From NCBI GenBank assembly GCA_016839985.1, contig JAEOTG010000019.1, positions 1 to 5,066 of the forward strand: 5,066 bases of DNA, given 5' to 3'. The notes under the pieces are model-generated. The model was not told the origin of the DNA and searched no databases. It saw only the letters and a list, made by a program, of their open reading frames with translations. Both the position numbers and the translations under genes were made by a program. Source of the DNA: Candidatus Heimdallarchaeota archaeon. Lineage in GTDB: Archaea; Asgardarchaeota; Heimdallarchaeia; Heimdallarchaeales; Heimdallarchaeaceae. This document shows positions 1-4,437 of this stretch, one piece after another (position 1 is the first letter of the stretch; every line of letters starts with the position of its first letter).

Positions 1-2169
1 GGGAATTTTGGGTCAATTGATGGTTTTCCCCCAGCAGCAATGAGGTATACAGAAGCACGATTAGCAAGAATATCAAGTGAACTTCTGCAGGATGTTATTC
101 CTGAGATAGTAAGGTTTCAAGAGAATTTTGATGGTGAGGAAATAGAACCTACAGTTTTACCTATAAAGTTCCCCCTATTGTTAGTAAATGGTACTTCAGG
201 AATAGCTGTTGGCCTTAGCTCCAACATTCCACCTCATAATGTTTCAGAAGTAATAGATGCGACAATACAACTCATTGATAATCCTGAAACACCAGTAGAA
301 GATCTAGCAGATATAGTTAAAGGTCCTGATTTTCCAACAGGCGGCATTATAGTGAATGGTAGAGTGATGCCTATTTATGCAAGCACAGGTAAAGGTCCAA
401 TAGTGATTAGAGCTAGAATAGAAGTTAAAGAACCTACAGATGAGATCGAACAGGCAACAATCATTGTTAATGAGCTCCCATATTTAACTAATAAAAGTAC
501 ATTAATGGAAGAATTGCATGAATTGATTACATCCAAAAAAGTCAGAGGAATCACTGATGCAAGGGACTTATCAAAAGATAAAATCAGAATCGAAGTTGAT
601 GTTCATGAAGATTATTCCCATGAGAAAGGTGTAAGAGTCATTGTTGGACAGCTATTCAAAAATACACAATTACAAAGAACAATTTACGCAAAGAATATGG
701 CTTTTGCACGTGGAAGACCATTATTATTGAACCTTAAACGATCTTTATCCATATTCTTAGAGCATAGAGAATATGTTGTGCGAAAAACAATCAAACATAA
801 CCTTAGTAAAGCCTTAATGAGATTAAATATCCTTGAAGGATTATTTATTGCTCTTAAAAACATTGATGATGTTATAGCTCTTATAAAGAAATCAGAAAAT
901 AGAACTGATGCTCAAGAAAAATTGATGAAGAAATTTAAATTCAATGAAGTTCAAGCTAAAGCTATTCTTGCTATGCAATTAGCAAGGTTAGCACGAATGG
1001 AAGTTCAAGCAATAACTGATGAGAAAAAGGAAATTGAAAAGAAAATCGCAGAATATAGAGATCTACTTGCTCATAAAAAGAAGAGGATGAAAATTATCAA
1101 AAAAGAGCTTCTTGAGATAAAAGAGAAATATGGGGCTGAAAGAAAAACCGAAATCATAGATGAAGCAGATCTTCCTCTAGATGCTGATATGTATGAAATG
1201 CTTCATGATAGACATTTATTGATAACAACAACAAAATTAGGTTATGTAAGATCAATTGAAATAGGTAAATTCAGGACTCAGAGAAGAGGAGGGAAGGGAA
1301 TGACAGCAGTAACGTTAAGAGAAAATGATTCTTTGTACGATGTAATTGTTACATTAAACAAGAGTACTTTACTATTGATAACAGAAAAGGGTAAGGTTCA
1401 CTCTACTCCAGGTTTTGAATTACCAGAAGCTAGGAGAAGAAATGCTAGAGGGAGTCCATGGAAAACAATTTTACCAGTTGATTCATCAGTAGTAAAAATA
1501 GTTCCAGTAGACCGTGATTCATTCGAAGAGGGTTATTTCTTATTCATTGTGACTGCTAAAGGTAAAGTGAAGAAAACAAATCTTTCAGCTTTTTCCAATG
1601 TCAGAAAAACTGGAATAATAGGCATTGTAATAGAAGAAAACGATAAAGTTGTAGATGCTTTCATATCTACTGGATATGATCATATATATCTAGCTACAAG
1701 GTATGGACTTACAGCTCATTTTCATGAAAAAGAAGTTCGACCAATGGGTAGAGCTACTCGAGGTGTAACTGGTATGAGATTCAAAACGCCAAAAGACGAA
1801 ATAATCTGTGGAGCAAGAGTTCATGAAAAAGAATTGAAAGAGAGCTCAATATTAACAATTACTGAAAAAGGATATGGTAAGAGAACAGCTTGTAATGAAT
1901 ATCGCTTCACTCATAGAGGAGCTAGAGGTGTGATTGACATCAAAACAGAAGAACGTAATGGTTTAGTAGCATCTGTGATGCTCGTACCTAAAAATCCCAC
2001 TCGCGAAAAATCTATTTCAATTATAAATAATTCAGGAATAAGCATTAGGACAAGGATTGAGACTATTAGAGAAATTGGTAGAAATACCAAAGGAGTAAGA
2101 ATAATGACTTTAAATCCTGAAGAAAGAATCGTTTATGCTACTATGATAGATCTCAGTGAAGAGGATTAA
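1..2169 (+). CDS. gyrA: DNA gyrase subunit A, 5'-truncated by the window edge
   Basis: GyrA is the DNA-cleaving and DNA-wrapping subunit of gyrase (GyrA2GyrB2), which introduces negative supercoils using ATP hydrolysed by GyrB. The frame is open from base 1, and its first residues, GNFGSIDG, correspond to about residue 107 of E. coli GyrA, so the true start lies upstream. An ATG at base 40 is internal. The catalytic tyrosine lies in AAMRYTEARL (TAT, bases 46-48). Next come the conserved LLVNGTSGIAVG segment, the tower and coiled-coil region with EVQAKAILAMQLARL (from about base 946), and a C-terminal beta-pinwheel. The GyrA box QRRGGKG (1279-1299) marks gyrase rather than topoisomerase IV. 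Six pinwheel repeats are visible, opening at QRRGGKG, RRRNARG, RKTGIIG, GRATRG, HRGARG and GRNTKG. About 722 codons plus about 106 missing residues gives a normal family length. The protein ends in a short acidic tail (DLSEED). One oddity is Phe at the position of E. coli Asp115. GyrB is not in the window. Confidence 0.97.
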   Translation, partial: GNFGSIDGFPPAAMRYTEARLARISSELLQDVIPEIVRFQENFDGEEIEPTVLPIKFPLLLVNGTSGIAVGLSSNIPPHNVSEVIDATIQLIDNPETPVEDLADIVKGPDFPTGGIIVNGRVMPIYASTGKGPIVIRARIEVKEPTDEIEQATIIVNELPYLTNKSTLMEELHELITSKKVRGITDARDLSKDKIRIEVDVHEDYSHEKGVRVIVGQLFKNTQLQRTIYAKNMAFARGRPLLLNLKRSLSIFLEHREYVVRKTIKHNLSKALMRLNILEGLFIALKNIDDVIALIKKSENRTDAQEKLMKKFKFNEVQAKAILAMQLARLARMEVQAITDEKKEIEKKIAEYRDLLAHKKKRMKIIKKELLEIKEKYGAERKTEIIDEADLPLDADMYEMLHDRHLLITTTKLGYVRSIEIGKFRTQRRGGKGMTAVTLRENDSLYDVIVTLNKSTLLLITEKGKVHSTPGFELPEARRRNARGSPWKTILPVDSSVVKIVPVDRDSFEEGYFLFIVTAKGKVKKTNLSAFSNVRKTGIIGIVIEENDKVVDAFISTGYDHIYLATRYGLTAHFHEKEVRPMGRATRGVTGMRFKTPKDEIICGARVHEKELKESSILTITEKGYGKRTACNEYRFTHRGARGVIDIKTEERNGLVASVMLVPKNPTREKSISIINNSGISIRTRIETIREIGRNTKGVRIMTLNPEERIVYATMIDLSEED

Positions 2170-2201
2170 AAAAAGAGAGATTATGAATAACCCTCTCTTT
2201 T
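2168..2201. terminator. Hairpin with T-run between convergent gyrA and thioredoxin genes
   Basis: AAAAGAGAG (2171-2179) and CTCTCTTTT (2193-2201) form a perfect 9-bp inverted repeat around a 13-nt loop. On the minus strand the thioredoxin stop codon (2183-2181) is soon followed by seven T residues (2174-2168), a good archaeal-type termination signal. On the plus strand gyrA transcripts meet CTCTCTTTT just past the stop. The element overlaps the last thioredoxin codons and the last bases of gyrA, so it plausibly serves both genes. Archaeal termination depends mainly on T-runs, so the stem itself may be incidental. Confidence 0.5.
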
Positions 2202-2618
2202 ATCTAACTCACCCGAGAGTATTTTCTTGAATAATTTTTCAAAAGGTTTCTTACCTACAGCCCCAACTACATTTCCAAGATACTTTCCATCTTGAAAAAC
2301 CAAGAAGTTTGGAATAGAAGAAATTCCATATTTCATCGCAGGTCGAGGATATTGATCAATGTTTAACTTTCCTATCAAAACTTGTCCTGCCCATTCTTTT
2401 GCTAATTGTTTCATAATAGGTTCCATGCTTCTGCAAGGGGCACACCAAGCAGCCCAACAATCAATAACAACAATCCCTGGTTGTTTTACAAAAACATCAA
2501 ATGATTGATCGTTAAGCTCTTCCATTTCATCATACGGAAATGTTCCTACAACTGGAACATCGTCTTTCATAATTCTCAGCATCTTTTCTCTTCTAATTCG
2601 TTCGAGTTCATCATCCAT
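2181..2618 (-). CDS. Thioredoxin with charged N-terminal extension
   Basis: This is a cytosolic thiol-disulfide oxidoreductase of 145 residues with no signal peptide or membrane segment. The redox motif WCAPC is at residues 58-62, within the conserved context VIDCWAAWCAPCRSMEP. The buried Asp equivalent to E. coli Asp26 is D53, and the cis-proline before strand beta4 is P103 (SSIPNFLVFQDGK). It has an extra cysteine, C54, next to D53, and no C-terminal cysteines. The first 35 or so residues precede the canonical fold and begin with a charged helix, DDELERIRREKM, of a kind seen in archaeal proteins. WCAPC rather than WCGPC is a common variant. The ATG at 2618 is preceded by GGTG (2629-2626) with a 7-nt spacer, a fair partial Shine-Dalgarno site. 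The gene is divergent from the first of two cysteine-containing regulators and shares their operator motif, so its likely role is reducing thiols under their control. Its reductase partner is not in the window. Confidence 0.93.
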   Translation of the reverse strand: MDDELERIRREKMLRIMKDDVPVVGTFPYDEMEELNDQSFDVFVKQPGIVVIDCWAAWCAPCRSMEPIMKQLAKEWAGQVLIGKLNIDQYPRPAMKYGISSIPNFLVFQDGKYLGNVVGAVGKKPFEKLFKKILSGELDKREGYS

Positions 2619-2635
2619 TCTATAACACCATGGTC

Positions 2636-2654
2636 TGTGTGTGTTTCTCGCACA
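2636..2654 (-). promoter_or_regulatory. Operator copy A (TGTG-N11-CACA) at the thioredoxin promoter
   Basis: Read on the minus strand this is TGTGCGAGAAACACACACA. It matches operator copy C at 16 of 19 positions and has the same TGTG-N11-CACA frame as copies B and C. It lies 4 bp downstream of the thioredoxin TATA-like TTTAAA and covers the region just before the predicted transcription start near 2636. A bound protein there would block RNA polymerase, which suggests repression. The site is an imperfect palindrome: the outer four bases of each arm match, and one further inner pair (G/C) matches. The likely binder is one or both of the adjacent winged-helix proteins; this is inferred from the repeated motif. 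Confidence 0.68.
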
Positions 2655-2658
2655 CTCA

Positions 2659-2671
2659 TTTAAACCTTATG
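2659..2671 (-). promoter_or_regulatory. Predicted BRE/TATA of the thioredoxin gene
   Basis: On the minus strand the sequence reads CATAAGGTTTAAA: TTTAAA (2664-2659) as the TATA box, preceded by purine-rich AAGG where TFB would bind. A start about 26 bp downstream falls near 2636, giving a leader of about 17 nt that includes the GGTG ribosome site. The first 11 bases, CATAAGGTTTA, recur exactly at the second regulator's promoter (3170-3180). Confidence 0.55.
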
Positions 2672-2725
2672 ATATTTCGAATCTCAAATCTGAGAAATGT
2701 TTAGTTCATTGAGGATAGCAAAAAA

Positions 2726-2733
2726 CTTAATAT
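2726..2733 (+). promoter_or_regulatory. Predicted TATA box of the first regulator
   Basis: CTTAATAT follows an A-run (AAAAAAC) that could serve as the upstream TFB element. Its centre is about 28 bp before the ATG at 2758, so transcription would begin at or within a few bases of the start codon. There is no Shine-Dalgarno-like sequence before that ATG, which agrees with a leaderless message. The box abuts operator copy B. Confidence 0.5.
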
Positions 2734-2751
2734 GTGTGTTTTTTACACACA
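2733..2751 (+). promoter_or_regulatory. Operator copy B (perfect TGTGTGT-N5-ACACACA palindrome)
   Basis: This is the best of the three copies: two perfect 7-bp arms around TTTTT, 19 bp in all. It lies between the TATA-like CTTAATAT and the ATG at 2758, so occupancy would prevent initiation. It shares TATGTG and ACACAATCGA with copy C at exactly the same separation (10 bp between the two blocks), so the match extends past the palindrome to AATCGA (2751-2756), near the predicted transcription start. Its position at the regulator's own promoter suggests autoregulation. Confidence 0.72.
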
Positions 2752-2757
2752 ATCGAA

Positions 2758-3132
2758 ATGGAAAAATGTTTAATTAATTTACCCCGGGTAATTGAGAACG
2801 GAGGAAGGTGTGATATTTTCGAATGTTTATTCGGTTTAAAACCAATTCATGTAAAAATCTACTTTTATGCACTTAAGAAGAAACGGACAATAAAAGAGAT
2901 AGCAGCGCATGTTAATCGAGATCGAACTACTACTGTAAGACTTGTTCAAAAGATAATTAAACAAGGATTACTTGAAAAAGAAACAGTGGTTTTAACATAC
3001 GGTGGTTTAAAGAACGTTTATCTAGGAATTTCACAAGAATTCGTGAAAGAAAGATTAAGAACAACTTTAGGAGAATTGAAGATAATTATGGATAACTTTC
3101 TTGAACTAGACTGGCAGAAAATCCCGAATTAG
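2758..3132 (+). CDS. Winged-helix transcriptional regulator with three cysteines (paralog 1)
   Basis: This is a small DNA-binding protein of 124 residues, probably a homodimeric repressor of the broad archaeal TrmB/MarR-like winged-helix class. The helix-turn-helix spans about residues 44-69 (TIKEIAAHVNRDRTTTVRLVQ, recognition helix from NRDRTT), and the wing about 70-90 with a GG turn. A C-terminal helix (93-117) could mediate dimerisation. The N-terminus carries C4, C18 and C23 (the last two in RCDIFEC), candidate redox or metal ligands. A longer reading from GTG 2734 is possible, but that start lies inside operator B. The ATG at 2758 gives MEKCLINLP, which aligns with MQRCLIDLP at the start of the downstream paralog, so I chose it. 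From C18 onward the two proteins match at about 56 of 105 positions by hand count, without gaps. It is divergent from the thioredoxin gene. The ligand and exact family are not recognisable. Confidence 0.85.
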   Translation: MEKCLINLPRVIENGGRCDIFECLFGLKPIHVKIYFYALKKKRTIKEIAAHVNRDRTTTVRLVQKIIKQGLLEKETVVLTYGGLKNVYLGISQEFVKERLRTTLGELKIIMDNFLELDWQKIPN

Positions 3133-3169
3133 GTTACTCTTTGAAGAAAAAGGTGTAGTCTCGTAAAAA

Positions 3170-3184
3170 CATAAGGTTTATTAT
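3170..3184 (+). promoter_or_regulatory. Predicted BRE/TATA of the second regulator
   Basis: CATAAGGTTTATTAT holds a purine-rich AAGG and a TATA-like TTTATTAT (3177-3184). A start about 26 bp downstream would be near 3207, leaving a leader of only about 7 nt with no Shine-Dalgarno site. Its own promoter in the 81-bp gap means the second regulator need not depend on read-through from the first. The 11-bp core is identical to that of the thioredoxin promoter. Confidence 0.55.
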
Positions 3185-3202
3185 GTGCGAAAAAAATACA
3201 CA
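3184..3202 (+). promoter_or_regulatory. Operator copy C (TGTG-N11-CACA) at the second regulator
   Basis: TGTGCGAAAAAAATACACA overlaps the last base of the TATA-like TTTATTAT and ends 11 bp before the ATG. Outer arms TGTG and CACA match; the centre is an A-run and not symmetric. Flanking sequence matches copy B (TATGTG on the left, ACACAATCGA on the right) at identical spacing. As with the other copies, its placement between TATA and start suggests repression. Confidence 0.7.
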
Positions 3203-3213
3203 ATCGAGATTAT

Positions 3214-3687
3214 ATGCAACGATGTCTAATTGATCTTCCTGAAAACTTTCGCAAAACAATGGCTATGAAAGAAGGAGAACTATTAAGATTAGGTTTGAAA
3301 AATTGTGCTTGTGATGATTGGGAGTGTGATTTTTGTGTTTGTCCTATTTTTGAGTTTGTTTTTGGTTTAAAACCATTACAAATTCACATTTATTTCTATA
3401 CTTTGGCTCATAAAAGAACAATTAAAGAAATTTCTAACAGAGTAAATAGAGATCGAACAACAGTTGTAAGGCTGATTCAAAGCCTAATAGAACAGGGATT
3501 AATAAACAAAGAATCAGAAATACTGCCTACTGGAGGATTAAGGCATCTTTACTCTGCAATACCTCAAGATCTTCTTAAAGAAAGACTAAAAGACACTTTT
3601 AAAGAACTTGGATTTATTGTTGAAGAACTGCTTAAGCAAGATTGGTCTCAAGTAAGAGATCGAAAAGAAGAGGAAGTTGTTGTTTAA
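3214..3687 (+). CDS. Winged-helix transcriptional regulator with N-terminal cysteine cluster (paralog 2)
   Basis: This 157-residue protein is a paralog of the preceding regulator with the same winged helix (helix-turn-helix about residues 69-94, wing about 95-115). The recognition helix NRDRTTVVRLIQ is almost identical to the first paralog's, which implies the same or very similar DNA target. It differs by an insertion of about 25 residues after the first dozen, ending in a cysteine cluster: C31, C33, C38, C41 and C43, arranged C-x-C-x4-C-x2-C-x-C, plus C4. C43 aligns with C18 of paralog 1 (CPIFEF against CDIFEC). Such spacing could hold zinc, an iron-sulfur cluster, or form disulfides; the sequence alone does not decide. 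The C-terminal helix ends in a charged tail, RKEEEVVV. The ATG at 3214 is supported by the N-terminal match to paralog 1 and by the TATA distance. Its 3' end faces the 207-codon gene with 3 bp between stop codons. Confidence 0.87.
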   Translation: MQRCLIDLPENFRKTMAMKEGELLRLGLKNCACDDWECDFCVCPIFEFVFGLKPLQIHIYFYTLAHKRTIKEISNRVNRDRTTVVRLIQSLIEQGLINKESEILPTGGLRHLYSAIPQDLLKERLKDTFKELGFIVEELLKQDWSQVRDRKEEEVVV

Positions 3688-3690
3688 ATT

Positions 3691-4314
3691 TTAAAAATCA
3701 AAATCCTCTAATTCATCCATAGAACCTGTTAAATCTTTTGCTAGTTTTTTCTTCTTCTTTTTATCCTTTTTATTTCTTACTTCATTAACAGCTGTTGATA
3801 ATTCTGACATAAAATCCGATCCCATTGTATCTAAGGGAACCACATCACTATCTTCAACTGGGGTAAAAATATCAGGTTCTGCTACAGATTGAGAATCGGA
3901 TGGAGGTGGAACAAAAGAGGTTTCAGAAGGTTCTGATGGGAGTGGAGTTGAAGAATCTTCTGTTAGCTCTGGAGAGATAGGTTGCTCATAAGAATCAGAA
4001 GATTCAGATTCAAAAACAGGTTCAGAAATACCTGATAATCCAGGATGTGTATCAGCTGCAGCTTGTGCAACTGTAGAAGAAGAACGGTCCGGAACTAAAC
4101 TTCCATCTTGAAGCACTTTTACTATTTCTTTACAGAGTGCTCTATTTTGAGGATTAAGTTGATACATATATCTTGGTAAGTTAGTACGAATTTGTTCTAA
4201 AAAATAAATCCCAGTTTCATAATCTTGAATATAAAATGCTTGTATAGCTTGCATTATTAATTGTTGAACAATTTTATCCGGTGGAACACTTGATTGTGGA
4301 GAATGTGAGTACAT
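3691..4314 (-). CDS. Unrecognised protein: helical N-terminus, disordered linker, Lys-rich/acidic tail
   Basis: I do not recognise this 207-residue protein. Residues 13-70 look like a compact domain of two or three helices; DYETGIYFLEQIRTNLP (31-47) has the feel of a TPR or MIT-like helix pair, but this is weak. Residues 75-165 are Ser/Pro/Glu/Asp/Thr-rich and almost certainly disordered. A short segment (SDFMSELSTAVNEV, 166-179) may be helical, followed by a lysine tract with six consecutive Lys (185-190) and an acidic aromatic end, MDELEDFDF. There is no signal peptide or membrane segment, so it is probably cytosolic. This layout resembles an adaptor that tethers partners. The ATG at 4314 is preceded by GGGGGTATCTC, where GGGGGT could act as a Shine-Dalgarno site 6 nt upstream. 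It is convergent with the second regulator and divergent from the sensor-like membrane protein; no functional link is shown. That it is a real gene is supported by its length, lack of a competing frame, and a plausible start. Confidence 0.75.
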   Translation of the reverse strand: MYSHSPQSSVPPDKIVQQLIMQAIQAFYIQDYETGIYFLEQIRTNLPRYMYQLNPQNRALCKEIVKVLQDGSLVPDRSSSTVAQAAADTHPGLSGISEPVFESESSDSYEQPISPELTEDSSTPLPSEPSETSFVPPPSDSQSVAEPDIFTPVEDSDVVPLDTMGSDFMSELSTAVNEVRNKKDKKKKKKLAKDLTGSMDELEDFDF

Positions 4315-4345
4315 GAGATACCCCCATGTACAGTAGTATTGAAGC

Positions 4346-4352
4346 TATAAGA
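4346..4352 (-). promoter_or_regulatory. Weak TATA-like element of the 207-codon gene
   Basis: On the minus strand TCTTATA (4352-4346) lies about 35 bp upstream of the ATG at 4314, which would put transcription start near 4322 and leave a leader of only about 8 nt. That start would fall within the GGGGGT ribosome-site candidate, so either the TATA call or the ribosome-site call may be wrong. Confidence 0.25.
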
Positions 4353-4406
4353 AAATTTTGGAAAAGGAAATGGAACTTCCCTTAACCATAGGACCTGATT
4401 TGAGTA

Positions 4407-4416
4407 GGTTTATAAT
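4407..4416 (+). promoter_or_regulatory. Predicted TATA box of the sensor-like gene, leaderless spacing
   Basis: GGTTTATAAT has TTTATAA (4409-4415) centred 26 bp before the A of the ATG at 4438, the spacing at which an archaeal transcript starts on its own start codon. The GGTTTA core also occurs at the thioredoxin and second-regulator promoters. GGTGG (4421-4425) is the only purine-rich ribosome-site candidate, and a 12-nt spacer makes it poor. Confidence 0.5.
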
Positions 4417-4437
4417 TGTTGGTGGATAAATGACTGC

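Noticed and set aside
40..42. ATG as the start of gyrA
   Set aside because: The frame is open to base 1 and the upstream codons encode GNFGSIDG, conserved GyrA sequence, so the gene is simply cut by the window.
2636..2645. TG-repeat microsatellite (TGTGTGTG) at the thioredoxin promoter
   Set aside because: It is only four repeats, and its alignment with operators B and C in the TGTG-N11-CACA frame explains it better as a binding site.
2733..2751. Intrinsic terminator (TGTGTGT, T-run, ACACACA)
   Set aside because: It lies between a TATA box and a start codon, the T-run is inside the loop, and the same motif recurs at two other promoters.
2636..3202. CRISPR-like array from the three repeated 19-mers
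   Set aside because: Copies are in different orientations, imperfect, spaced about 97 and 451 bp apart, and tied to promoters, with coding sequence between them.
2758..3687. Single regulator gene split by a frameshift
   Set aside because: Both open frames carry a complete winged helix with their own start, operator and stop, so they are tandem paralogs.
3741..3778. Polypyrimidine tract as an independent element
   Set aside because: It is the complement of lysine codons in the tail of the 207-codon gene; a terminator role is recorded only as a possibility.
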